A stretch of 22,342 nucleotides of DNA from Candidatus Kapaibacterium sp. Its GTDB lineage: Bacteria > Bacteroidota > Ignavibacteria > Kapaibacteriales > UBA2268. The translations under genes were made by a program, and so were the position numbers. Under the pieces are notes generated by a model. The model was not told the DNA's origin. It saw only the letters and a program-made list of their open reading frames with translations, and made no database searches. Numbering within the stretch: the stretch's first letter is position 1; each line of letters opens with the position of its first letter. The DNA lies in contig JAQIDA010000020.1 in the NCBI GenBank assembly GCA_027858275.1, forward strand, positions 1 through 22,342, written 5' to 3'. Below, one piece after another: positions 8,074-15,669 of the stretch.

Positions 8074-10119
8074 TCAAAATTCTTGGAGAATCACTACCGA
8101 ATAGCCGGTATTGTTCTCATCGTCGGATTCAATTGACTTGCCGCCGAAAATTATGCTGTAGTTCTTGCCGAAGGGCAAATTTATATCACCTACACGGTGA
8201 ATTGTTTCGGCTGTTTCTTGTAAGATGAAGAAATAGCTGAGCTTTCTTTCGAGCCCTTCTTGTCGAAAAGCGGAGCTTTGTCCGAACGGAATTCCTTCCT
8301 CATAATAAGGCATTTCTTCGTCATCGTCATTGATTTTTATTGAGATGAGGTCTTGTTCTTTGCAAGCGTTTATAAAGCGGCGCTTGTAGTAATCTAAAGA
8401 ATGTTCTTCGGGATAGTCGTTGAATTCAATAAATTCGATGTTTCCGGCCTCGCCTGTGGCAATCAGCAACTCTCTTTTGCCGGCTTCGGCGTTGACGTTA
8501 AAGGTCTGACCTCCGATGTTGATACTGTTCGAGCCAACAGGCAGGACAGTTGCGATTACGGAAGTGTAATAGAATTTTGCGTCAATTTCAGTCGGAATCA
8601 GTGGTGGGATATTAATCGACAACTTGTCTGCGTCCGGCACCATATTGACTATTTGAGTGAACACTCCTTCGGGAATATGTCGAATCGGAACTGCTTCTTC
8701 GGTATCCTCAATCAGCGACAATCTTATCTCTCCGCTGACAGGATCCTGATTAACAACGATGAGATAGTATCGTTCACTTTCTAAAGTTTCAATTCCTGCA
8801 AATAATAGATTCGCGGGCTGAGTTGCCGTAAACAGTGTGATCGGCGCAATACCTGAGGGCACATACATCGCTTCGGAAACGTCGCCAAAAGCAATATTTG
8901 ACGCCAAAACCATCCCTGATTTGTATTTGAGCGAGTCACTGTCCCAGCTGCCGCTTTCAAGCGAATCGTAATATCGAGTGCCCAGCGAAAGTGTGATGTT
9001 GCCGCTGTTGTAATTACCCTGAACAACTCTAATGACGGATCTTCCCGTTTGGGGAGAAAGATATATCGGTTCTGCCAAGACCGTCATGCCTGCATCGGTT
9101 TCCGCGGAGTCGAAGACAAAGACTGTGTATTTTTGGGTTACAGCAAGCGAAGTGCTGACCGTACTCGAAACTTCATCGTTAATATAAGAGCCGATAATAT
9201 CAGGAGTAAGTGAACCGCAGGCTACTAATGACTCATAGATACCAATCCTGTCTGTTTCAAGATTTTCAGCAATTTTGTCATCCTCGTTTTTCTTCACATC
9301 AACTGTTTGTCGTGAAAAATTAACCGCGCGGAAGTCTGCGTTTTGTTCTTCTTCTTTCACGAGGGGAATCATCTCCTGCTCTTCATCCTGATATTCATTT
9401 ATCAGCTGAAGTATTGGCGCAGAAGCTGTTCCGCTGATCAGGAGTATATACTGCCCTTCGTTTACTGCAAATTCATTCAAGTCCAAATTGAACAAGCCGA
9501 TAAGAGTTTCTTGCTCAGCTTGAGTTGCTGTAAGTGACACGGGCATACCGCCGCTGCGAACTTCGAATTGTGGGCTTTGTCCCCTGTATTTGATGTTCGC
9601 CGCAAGCACTTCGCCGTTTTGACAGCCTGCAGTTAATTTGAAAGAGAGACTTAAGTCGGGTATGGCATTAAATAATTTGACATAAGCTACCTCTGCTTTC
9701 GGGGACAGTCCTACCGTTGAATAAAGTGTTATCAACGTATCCATAACTCTGTCTAATGAGTCGCCGGGGGCTGTAGGCAATGCGAAAATCGTATAATATG
9801 TATTACGGATAAATCTAATTTTTCTCGAGGCTTTGAATTCTTGTTGCCCGTCTAAAGTTACATAGGGATACGAAGAATCAGACGGCGGTCTCATAGTTTC
9901 TGAACATTCTGCAAAAACTATAGGCATTGTGAAAACTTCTGAACTCAGATGAAGCACTCTGTCCTGCTTGTCTCCCGCAAAATTAATAAATCGAACACCG
10001 ACTGATTCTGTCGGAGGCGGAGGACTGACCAGATCAGGGTTTTCCTCAGTGCAAGAACTAAGAACAATGATGCCCGAGGCTGCTAAAAATATAGAAATCA
10101 TTAAAAATATGCGTGTCAT
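8074..10119 (-). CDS. DUF4397 repeat lipoprotein
   Basis: Surface or periplasmic lipoprotein of unknown function. The 681-residue product begins with a signal sequence ending in lipobox LSSC (Cys23), then a proline-rich linker (SPPPPTESV). The remainder looks like about six divergent copies of a beta-sandwich unit of the DUF4397 type. Each opens with a strand like VRFINF: about residues 41 (VGVRFINFAGD), 144 (VAYVKLFNAIPDLS), 261 (ADFRAVNFSRQTVDV), 361 (SVIRVVQGNYNSGNITLSLG), 487 (FTQIVNMVPDADKLSINI) and 580 (RRFINACKEQDLISIKIND). Conserved YTIF/YTVFVF/YYLIVV-like strands lie within the units. I see no catalytic motif. A GAGG ribosome site precedes the ATG, and a promoter-like pair lies further upstream at 10184-10213. 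Adhesion or structural roles are usual guesses for such proteins but are not shown here. Confidence 0.85.
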   Translation of the reverse strand: MTRIFLMISIFLAASGIIVLSSCTEENPDLVSPPPPTESVGVRFINFAGDKQDRVLHLSSEVFTMPIVFAECSETMRPPSDSSYPYVTLDGQQEFKASRKIRFIRNTYYTIFALPTAPGDSLDRVMDTLITLYSTVGLSPKAEVAYVKLFNAIPDLSLSFKLTAGCQNGEVLAANIKYRGQSPQFEVRSGGMPVSLTATQAEQETLIGLFNLDLNEFAVNEGQYILLISGTASAPILQLINEYQDEEQEMIPLVKEEEQNADFRAVNFSRQTVDVKKNEDDKIAENLETDRIGIYESLVACGSLTPDIIGSYINDEVSSTVSTSLAVTQKYTVFVFDSAETDAGMTVLAEPIYLSPQTGRSVIRVVQGNYNSGNITLSLGTRYYDSLESGSWDSDSLKYKSGMVLASNIAFGDVSEAMYVPSGIAPITLFTATQPANLLFAGIETLESERYYLIVVNQDPVSGEIRLSLIEDTEEAVPIRHIPEGVFTQIVNMVPDADKLSINIPPLIPTEIDAKFYYTSVIATVLPVGSNSINIGGQTFNVNAEAGKRELLIATGEAGNIEFIEFNDYPEEHSLDYYKRRFINACKEQDLISIKINDDDEEMPYYEEGIPFGQSSAFRQEGLERKLSYFFILQETAETIHRVGDINLPFGKNYSIIFGGKSIESDDENNTGYSVVILQEF

Positions 10120-10152
10120 TGAAACTGCCTCGATAAATAAAAATATCTGTTA

Positions 10153-10167
10153 TTGTTCCGGGAACAA
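10153..10167. promoter_or_regulatory. 15-bp perfect palindrome in the DUF4397 gene leader (candidate operator)
   Basis: TTGTTCCGGGAACAA consists of two 7-bp arms around a single central base, which is too tight a loop for an RNA hairpin but typical for binding of a dimeric protein. It falls just downstream of the expected start site of the promoter at 10184-10213 and before the ATG at 10119, a fitting place for a repressor. No regulator gene lies nearby. Confidence 0.4.
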
Positions 10168-10183
10168 ATCGTATGACATATAT

Positions 10184-10213
10184 CAAAGATACTGTCTGCT
10201 TTATTGACTCAAA
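10184..10213 (-). promoter_or_regulatory. Bacteroidota-type promoter for the DUF4397 gene
   Basis: On the minus strand, TTTG (10210-10213) is followed after 18 nt by TATCTTTG (10184-10191), matching the Bacteroidota pattern TTTG...TAnnTTTG, with a spacer slightly shorter than usual. The leader before ATG 10119 would be roughly 55-60 nt. Confidence 0.5.
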
Positions 10214-10272
10214 ATTACGATAAATTATTTTAAGGGCAATGAGATATTGATATGTTTCCGATCAGTATAAGG

Positions 10273-10337
10273 GGTGATAACGGTTAAAAGTCTCCGTTTA
10301 TCATCTGTATAACTTGATTGTATCTTGGAATAATCAA
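10273..10337. promoter_or_regulatory. Inverted repeats upstream of the MNT/HEPN pair
   Basis: Two dyads lie in the divergent intergenic region. GGTGATAACGG (10273-10283) pairs with 10294-10305 (CCGTTTATCATC), apart from one bulged base and one wobble. TTGATT (10314-10319) and AATCAA (10332-10337) are perfect inverted arms separated by 12 nt, with a weak -7-like TATCTTGG between them. They are candidate operator or leader elements for mntA-hepT. No gene ends here, so a terminator role is unlikely. Confidence 0.35.
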
Positions 10338-10395
10338 ATAAAAGTTGTATGTTCCTTGTGAGAGTGGATTGAGCGAAAAAATGTTTAATTAAATT

Positions 10396-10713
10396 ATGAA
10401 GATTTTTGAAATTATGGTTGATGCCGACTGCATATTAAAATATCTGGATGAAAATATTGAACGACTTAAACTTGAGTATCGACTCACAAAGATTGGGCTG
10501 TTTGGTTCTGTTTCCCGTGGTGATCATACGAAGGAAAGTGATATTGATTTGTTGGTGGAGTTTGAGTCTGATACTGCCGGTTTGTATGACATAAAAGATA
10601 AATTAAAGAGAGAGATTCAGGAAAAATTTGATCGACCTGTGGATATTTGCAGATTGAAGTATATTAAACCTGTTTTTTTAAAACAAATCCAATCCGAGAC
10701 AAGATATGTTTAA
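10396..10713 (+). CDS. mntA: MNT-domain nucleotidyltransferase, MntA-type antitoxin
   Basis: Minimal nucleotidyltransferase of the kind that pairs with HEPN toxins. Characterised MntA antitoxins neutralise HepT by adding AMP to the tyrosine of its active-site motif. The 105-residue product carries the full polymerase-beta signature GSx10DxD (GSVSRGDHTKESDID), followed by LLVEFE and the conserved PVDIC strand that usually supplies the third acidic residue. The stop codon overlaps the start of hepT in ATGTTTAA, so the two are translationally coupled. ATG 10396 gives a six-residue extension before a second possible start at 10414 (MVDADC); neither has a good ribosome site. Base composition is AT-rich against most neighbours, which fits a mobile module. 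Confidence 0.88.
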   Translation: MKIFEIMVDADCILKYLDENIERLKLEYRLTKIGLFGSVSRGDHTKESDIDLLVEFESDTAGLYDIKDKLKREIQEKFDRPVDICRLKYIKPVFLKQIQSETRYV

Positions 10714-11059
10714 GCCCGGGCATAGAGATTTTTCGTGTTTGCTTAATATCATTGATTCGATAATCAAGATTAAAAATTATTCGAAGCAATTCAAAAATGC
10801 AGATGATTTTTATGAAGATTCGAAATCTTTTGATGCAGTAATGATGAATTTTGTTGTGATCGGCGAAATGGCTGAGAAGCTTTCTGAAGACTTCATAATT
10901 GAAACAGAAACTCAAATTGATTGGTTCAAAATAAGAGGATTCAGGAATATAATAGCGCACAATTATTTCGGAATTGACGCTGAGGAAGTTTGGCAAATCA
11001 TTTTTGACAATTTGGACAAATTAGAGTCAGATATAAAATCAATCACAGAAAATTCTTAA
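10706..11059 (+). CDS. hepT: HEPN-domain RNase, HepT/DUF86-type toxin
   Basis: Small all-helical HEPN protein of the DUF86 family, expected to be an RNase toxin held in check by the adjacent MntA. The 117-residue product carries the RX4HXY active-site motif intact as RNIIAHNY, preceded by the family block NFVVIGEMAEKLSEDF. The tyrosine in this motif is the residue AMPylated by MntA in characterised systems. Its ATG lies inside the end of mntA, with eight bases of overlap. It is strongly AT-rich: the 60 bases 10801-10860 contain 16 G+C, against 32 in 17521-17580. It faces the phosphatase gene, with a 50-nt gap that contains no convincing terminator. All key residues are present, so the pair looks functional. 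Confidence 0.88.
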   Translation: MFKPGHRDFSCLLNIIDSIIKIKNYSKQFKNADDFYEDSKSFDAVMMNFVVIGEMAEKLSEDFIIETETQIDWFKIRGFRNIIAHNYFGIDAEEVWQIIFDNLDKLESDIKSITENS

Positions 11060-11109
11060 TCTTGTTTTATGCGGATTAACATTTTTTTTCTTAATCCTGA
11101 CCAGCCTGC

Positions 11110-12267
11110 TTAATCTTCTTCAATCCTGTTCAAAATCTTTTCCTCCGCTGATTGCAACTCAATCACATCCAAAACCTTATCCTCCAAATTGTAAACTGTA
11201 ATTGTCATGCTTGTAGAATCCGAGTCAACTATTGCATAGTGATAGTCTTTGACAGATTTCAGTGTGTAGTCCTTGTCTTTCGGAGTATACAGGGGCGCTC
11301 CTCCGCCGGCAATTACTATGTGATATATCCCGTTGATGAAATTCTTCTGATAGAAATGAGAGTGTCCGCTGACAACAAGATCTACATCTGCCGGCTCAAG
11401 TAACTCTGTTGTGATTCTAATCATATCGGAGCTTTCGCCGTGTCCGCCGCCGCAATATGCAGGGATGTGAAATATGGCAATTTTGAACTGTGCGGATGTT
11501 TCGCTCAAGTCTTTTTTGATAAATTTATATTCCTCGCTGCCGCGTCCGAGAGAGCATTCCGAGTTTAAAACGAGATAATGAATATTACCGCAATCGAATG
11601 AATAGTAATCAGGGTTTCCTGAATTCGGAGATACGGCCTGAGTAAAAGCCTTTGTGTTTATTTCCAAGCCCTCATGATTACCGGGAGTATTGAAAAACGG
11701 CACGGACGCAGATAGGTTTAGCTCTGCATCAGTGAAAAATTCTTCTTTCCAACTATTATATGATGCGCTCATACATAAGTCGCCGCCATAAAGCGAGAAC
11801 AAAGGGTTGTGTGAGGCGATTTTGTCCGCACATATTGAATGTGTTTCAGGATTGGATCGGCAATCGCCCATCAATGCAAATTTGAATGATTCACCTTGAT
11901 CCACAAGAGTGCCGAAAGCCGCCTTTGCGCTTGTGTCTTTATTGACTACACAGTAGTAATTATAAGTCTGTCCGGCTGCCAATCCCTTTATTTTAATTCT
12001 ATGAACAAAAGATCGATATTTAGCATTTGTTTCAACAGAATGATGTGTATAAAACTCTGCAATTTTTTCGCTGTCGGCATTGTTAACTACAACTGTAACG
12101 CTGTCCTGAGTATTTGTTTCCGCCAGAACGGTTACCCCGGTTTTTGTCAATGCCTGCAAGTAGGGCTTCATCACAAACTTTGCAGGATGTTTTACATTGA
12201 TGTCAGTGCAGGCAGCTGTCGCGAAAGAGATTGCTCCGATTATTATTAGTGTGAGTATTCTTTTCAT
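11110..12267 (-). CDS. Purple-acid-phosphatase-like metallophosphoesterase lipoprotein
   Basis: Predicted exported metallophosphoesterase. The 385-residue product has a signal sequence with a loose lipobox (TAAC, Cys20), then a fibronectin-III-like N-terminal domain as in purple acid phosphatases (about residues 30-120, KPYLQALTKTGVTVLAE). A calcineurin-type catalytic domain follows. Metal-ligand motifs are in order: GDCRS (Asp135), GGDLC (Asp163), GNHE (Asn197, His198), FHIP (His267) and GHSH (His302, His304). The first motif has Cys where many relatives have a residue such as Thr, Gln or His. The start lies three bases after the cstA stop, so the gene is almost certainly translated from the same transcript. 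The expected activity is phosphate release from organic phosphate esters, but substrate and metals are not determined. Confidence 0.86.
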   Translation of the reverse strand: MKRILTLIIIGAISFATAACTDINVKHPAKFVMKPYLQALTKTGVTVLAETNTQDSVTVVVNNADSEKIAEFYTHHSVETNAKYRSFVHRIKIKGLAAGQTYNYYCVVNKDTSAKAAFGTLVDQGESFKFALMGDCRSNPETHSICADKIASHNPLFSLYGGDLCMSASYNSWKEEFFTDAELNLSASVPFFNTPGNHEGLEINTKAFTQAVSPNSGNPDYYSFDCGNIHYLVLNSECSLGRGSEEYKFIKKDLSETSAQFKIAIFHIPAYCGGGHGESSDMIRITTELLEPADVDLVVSGHSHFYQKNFINGIYHIVIAGGGAPLYTPKDKDYTLKSVKDYHYAIVDSDSTSMTITVYNLEDKVLDVIELQSAEEKILNRIEED

Positions 12268-12270
12268 AAT

Positions 12271-13899
12271 TTACTTCTTAGTTTCTTTTAATTTTGAAAA
12301 TACTTCAATTGCGATCATCAATCCTAATGAGAAAAGAACTGAGGATATAATCAGCAGAGTCCAATGTCCCGCCGGAAGATACAGCCAAAATATTTGATAA
12401 GCCAGCGCGCTTTCGGTGACAATCAGCATGATAATTGCCGGTATTAAGGTAAAATATTTGGGCTTTTGTTTGCTTGTGAAATACACTGTCACTACAAAGA
12501 GGGCAATAGTCGCGATCAGTTGGTTGGATGAGCCAAATACGGGCCACAATGCTTTATAACCGCCTCCGAGGCAAAGTAAATATGCTAAAACAAGACCTGA
12601 TCCTGTCGCGAAAAATCTGTTGTTGAATATCCCGCCGTACTTTTTGCCGACGGTTTCCTGAACGATATATCTGCTGAGGCGCGCGCTTGTGTCGAGTGTT
12701 GTCAATATGAAAGCGTTGAGCATTAATACACCAAAGGATATGCCGAGCGCGAGCGGAATGCCGAGTGATTCCGTAGTCAAGCCGAGCGCGGTTCCGAACA
12801 CGATATTAGCGCTTTGTGTCATAAGGTTTTGGAAGATATATACTCCTGCGATTGATCCGCCTCCCGGATTCCACTGCAATACGCTTGCTATCATTACAAT
12901 AACAAGCAAAGCCAAGAATCCTTCGGTAAGCATACTGCCGAAGGAGACGAGCCGTCCTTCTTTTTCAAGGTTCAACTGTTTGGCGGTCGTGCCGCTTGAT
13001 ACAAGTGAATGAAACCCCGAAATAGCACCGCAGGCAACGATTATAAACAACATCGGGAACATCGGCCCTTTGATACTGTCGAATCCTGTGAAAGCCGGAG
13101 CGTTGATCTCGGGAGCCAGAACAATTGTTCCGACCAGCCCAAGCAGCAGACCGATAATCAGTAAATACATAGACAGATAATCGCGAGGCTGGAGCAAAAG
13201 CCAAACCGGGAGTGTTGCTGCGACGAGAGAATAAACTACGGCAAATATCAACCATAGATCGTGACTCAAGACAATCGGGAACTGTTCTCCGAGAAGGATG
13301 AGACCGAACAGAGCTCCGAGACCGAGGATTGTTCCGATAATAGTATTGAATCCTTTGCGGAAAACAGCGATTCCAAAAATTACGGCTATGACCATTATGC
13401 CGAGTGTCGGCAGGACTATTTCAGGTTTTTCGGTCAGAGTCTTTGCTGTCAAATCAGCGAAAACCGCCTGAATCAGAACAAGGGTCATCCATACGAAAAC
13501 AGCGAATATGATCTTAGCTCTGTTTGAAATCACATTGCCGGTTATTTCAACCAGCGAAACTCCTCTGTGCCTGACAGATATCATCAGTGCAGCGTAATCA
13601 TGTACCGCGCCCATAAAAACAGATCCTACCAGAATCCACAATAAGGCAGGCAGCCAGCCGAACAAAGCAAAGGCGAAAATCGGTCCGACAATCGGTCCGG
13701 CTCCGGCTATTGACGAGAAATGATGCCCGAATAAAATCGATGATTTAGTCGGCACATAGTCCATTCCGTCGTTAACTTCATTGGCGGGAGTTGGGTTGTT
13801 GCTTTGACCGATTAATTTTTTCTGAATAATCTTGCCGTACCAATTGTACGCGAACACAAACCAAATCACGGCAAATATTATTATCGTCGCTGCATTCAT
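12271..13899 (-). CDS. cstA: CstA-family peptide/pyruvate transporter
   Basis: Inner-membrane transporter of the carbon-starvation CstA family; characterised members take up peptides or pyruvate when carbon is limiting. The 542-residue product is very hydrophobic, with many predicted helices. It carries the family N-terminal block SSILFGHHFSSIAGAGPIVGPIFA and further conserved stretches (GAVHDYAALMISVRHRG, SGFHSLVSSGTTAKQL, NAFILTTLDTSARLSRYIVQE, FGSSNQLIATIAL). It is shorter than the roughly 700-residue E. coli protein but has the core and C-terminal parts. AAGGA lies a good distance before the ATG. The phosphatase gene follows after three bases. The bulged palindrome at 13943-13975 lies upstream, between it and the propeller gene. 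The family is secure; the substrate is not. Confidence 0.92.
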   Translation of the reverse strand: MNAATIIIFAVIWFVFAYNWYGKIIQKKLIGQSNNPTPANEVNDGMDYVPTKSSILFGHHFSSIAGAGPIVGPIFAFALFGWLPALLWILVGSVFMGAVHDYAALMISVRHRGVSLVEITGNVISNRAKIIFAVFVWMTLVLIQAVFADLTAKTLTEKPEIVLPTLGIMVIAVIFGIAVFRKGFNTIIGTILGLGALFGLILLGEQFPIVLSHDLWLIFAVVYSLVAATLPVWLLLQPRDYLSMYLLIIGLLLGLVGTIVLAPEINAPAFTGFDSIKGPMFPMLFIIVACGAISGFHSLVSSGTTAKQLNLEKEGRLVSFGSMLTEGFLALLVIVMIASVLQWNPGGGSIAGVYIFQNLMTQSANIVFGTALGLTTESLGIPLALGISFGVLMLNAFILTTLDTSARLSRYIVQETVGKKYGGIFNNRFFATGSGLVLAYLLCLGGGYKALWPVFGSSNQLIATIALFVVTVYFTSKQKPKYFTLIPAIIMLIVTESALAYQIFWLYLPAGHWTLLIISSVLFSLGLMIAIEVFSKLKETKK

Positions 13900-13942
13900 T
13901 ATTTGCTGTCCTTTATGTTGTTTGTTTTTCGTACTTTCTGAA

Positions 13943-13975
13943 ACCTTGCCGAAGGTGAAGAAACCTTCGGAAGGT
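13943..13975. repeat. Palindromic repeat element, copy A
   Basis: Thirteen base pairs with one bulged G (13948) around the loop GAAGAA (13957-13962). It is related to copy B at 15403-15432, which has the reverse complement of the same loop, so the two copies face each other across the propeller gene. It has no following T-tract on either strand, so it is not a standard terminator. Confidence 0.7.
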
Positions 13976-14014
13976 GTGATCTATATTCTTCGGTGTCTGA
14001 CATCCTGCCAAGAG

Positions 14015-15304
14015 TCACTTATCAACCACAAACTTAACAGATTGATTAATATTCGCAGCGATCAGATTACAAAAATACATTCCTGACGACAAAGATACGC
14101 AATCTATCGGAATTTCGTTTTTGCCGGGCGTTAGTAAGCCGGAATAAATTGTTGATATATGATTTCTGGAAATGTCTGTGATTGTGATTTCAGCTTGAAT
14201 TGTTTCAGGAGAGATGATTTTTATTGTGCTGTTGATTATTGCGGGGTTGGGTGAACAATATAGAATTTTTATTCGTTCGCTCGGAACAGTTTCGTCAACT
14301 AATACGGTCTCCCAACGAGGTTTTAAGACTAAAGGATCTCCGAATGCGATATATTGGCCATCTGAAGATAAATCAAAATAGACACTCTGAATCATATCCG
14401 AGTCATATGTGTACGGAGTGTCCCAAAAACCTACTTTAAAAACATAGAGCCCCAAACCGGTTGTCGCTACTACATATTGTCCATCGGCCGATATTTTAGC
14501 GTCTCGAACAGTGTTGAAGTCATACTTATAGTATTTAATCGTATATATATTCGTATAATCACGAATTGTTATACCTTCCTTGTAAAAGCAGATAATATTT
14601 AATCTATCCTTTGTCAACAGCGTTTTTAACGGGAAACCGTCAGCATATTTTATCAACTCTCCGGTATCAGTATCTATAATAGCTGAGGCTCCAGCCAAGT
14701 CTGAATGGTCACGTCTACTACTTGTAGTTATAAAGTATTTATCGTCAAAAGTGATTTCTAATTGATCAGTTGCCCACATCACCATAGGGTCAAAAGTATT
14801 GATTACTTTTTTCTTATCCAGATCTATTATAGATAAGTCATGTCCGACAACAGCAGCTACACGATTGCTATTATGATAGCAAGATAGAGCATAAAGACTC
14901 TGAAAAGAATTTGCCAAGGAATCATAAGAAGAATGAATTGACCAGTCATTTGTATTCCAGACAGTCAAACCAAGAACCCATCTGCTATTTTTATTAAAAA
15001 AAGGTTTGGCTCCGACAAGGTATTTGCCGTCATGTGAAAAATCTAGGCAACTATAGCATTTTATGCTTATTTCTGTTTCCTGCGAGCCATCTATGCTTTT
15101 TATCAAATCCCCTGTTTCAAAATTATAAATATCAATAGCCCCTTGTCTATTCATACGAGCAAGCATAGTATTATCCGGACTAATAGATACTCCGATAGAG
15201 CCGGTATTTATATCCTTCTGCCAAACCACATCACTCGAATCTCCCGCGAAAACTTTTCCGCTTAAAACAATTAAAACCGTGAGAATTACAATAAATCGTA
15301 ACAT
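14015..15304 (-). CDS. Secreted WD40/YVTN-like beta-propeller protein with T9SS sorting domain
   Basis: Protein of unknown function, exported and probably sent through the type IX secretion system. The 429 residues start with a signal peptide (likely cut after VFA, residue 20). They continue with propeller-type repeats of the form SPDNTMLAR, SHDGKYLVG, TFDDKYFIT, SADGQYVVA and SSDGQYIAF, with interspersed DTDTGELIKY-like strands. The last 80 or so residues (346-429) are a typical type A sorting domain: ILYCSPNPAIINSTIKI, ITITDISRNHISTIYSG, LSSGMYFCNLIA and VKFVVDK. The ligand or partner is unknown. The gene lies between two related palindromes in opposite orientation and is somewhat AT-rich, so it may have been inserted, but no transposase or target duplication is visible. 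Confidence 0.85.
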   Translation of the reverse strand: MLRFIVILTVLIVLSGKVFAGDSSDVVWQKDINTGSIGVSISPDNTMLARMNRQGAIDIYNFETGDLIKSIDGSQETEISIKCYSCLDFSHDGKYLVGAKPFFNKNSRWVLGLTVWNTNDWSIHSSYDSLANSFQSLYALSCYHNSNRVAAVVGHDLSIIDLDKKKVINTFDPMVMWATDQLEITFDDKYFITTSSRRDHSDLAGASAIIDTDTGELIKYADGFPLKTLLTKDRLNIICFYKEGITIRDYTNIYTIKYYKYDFNTVRDAKISADGQYVVATTGLGLYVFKVGFWDTPYTYDSDMIQSVYFDLSSDGQYIAFGDPLVLKPRWETVLVDETVPSERIKILYCSPNPAIINSTIKIISPETIQAEITITDISRNHISTIYSGLLTPGKNEIPIDCVSLSSGMYFCNLIAANINQSVKFVVDK

Positions 15305-15402
15305 AATAGCCCTTTCTAAAAAACATCATACAGATATTACTAACTTAATTAGTGTACGGATGTCGGTAGATTCAATTTGATTTTGATATGAAATTTTCCG
15401 CA

Positions 15403-15432
15403 CCTTCGGAGGGTTTCTTCACCCTCCGAAGG
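15403..15432. repeat. Palindromic repeat element, copy B
   Basis: Perfect 12-bp stem (15403-15414 with 15421-15432) around the loop TTCTTC. Read in reverse complement it aligns with copy A at 13943-13975, sharing the GAAGAA loop and the CCGAAGG arm. This is REP-like or a miniature element rather than a terminator, because no T-tract follows. Confidence 0.72.
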
Positions 15433-15464
15433 ATTGTGTTTCCTAAAATATAAGCAATAAATCA

Positions 15465-15575
15465 ATGAAAAAAATTATGATTAATATAGTTGTGGTTTTG
15501 ATAATATTTTGTTCGATTTTGCTTATATTAATTTTTTGTATAGGTCATTATCGAGAAATATTTCGGAGACCTTAA
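15465..15575 (+). CDS. Possible 36-residue single-pass membrane peptide
   Basis: The short ORF begins MKKIMINIVVVLIIFCSI, is almost wholly one hydrophobic helix, and ends in a basic tail (HYREIFRRP) before TAA. Lys2-Lys3 followed by a hydrophobic helix suits a small membrane protein or an abandoned signal peptide. No ribosome site is visible, and the ORF is short enough in AT-rich DNA to be chance. I do not recognise it. Confidence 0.22.
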   Translation: MKKIMINIVVVLIIFCSILLILIFCIGHYREIFRRP

Positions 15576-15669
15576 CAGTATTGAAAAAGCTCAAACCCGG
15601 GGTTGAGCTCGAGTTTGTAAAAAAAATGAAAAACAACTTTTTAAAATTAGTTTGATCGGAATAAATATA

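Larger units (their letters stand above)
15305..15669. other. 365-bp divergent intergenic region between the propeller and DPP III genes
   Basis: It holds palindrome copy B (15403-15432), a possible 36-codon membrane peptide ORF (15465-15575), and a near-palindrome at 15588-15609 (AGCTCAA, eight bases, TTGAGCT) shortly before the DPP III gene. A small dyad ACTAA/TTAGT lies upstream of the propeller gene. I found no convincing TAnnTTTG promoter on either strand, though both flanking genes must start here. Confidence 0.6.

Noticed and set aside
10664..10996. Minus-strand ORF opposite mntA/hepT
   Set aside because: It is a shadow of two genes with intact catalytic motifs on the plus strand, and has no family features.
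13943..15432. CRISPR array or insertion sequence
   Set aside because: Only two inverted copies occur, with no regular spacing, no transposase and no visible target-site duplication.
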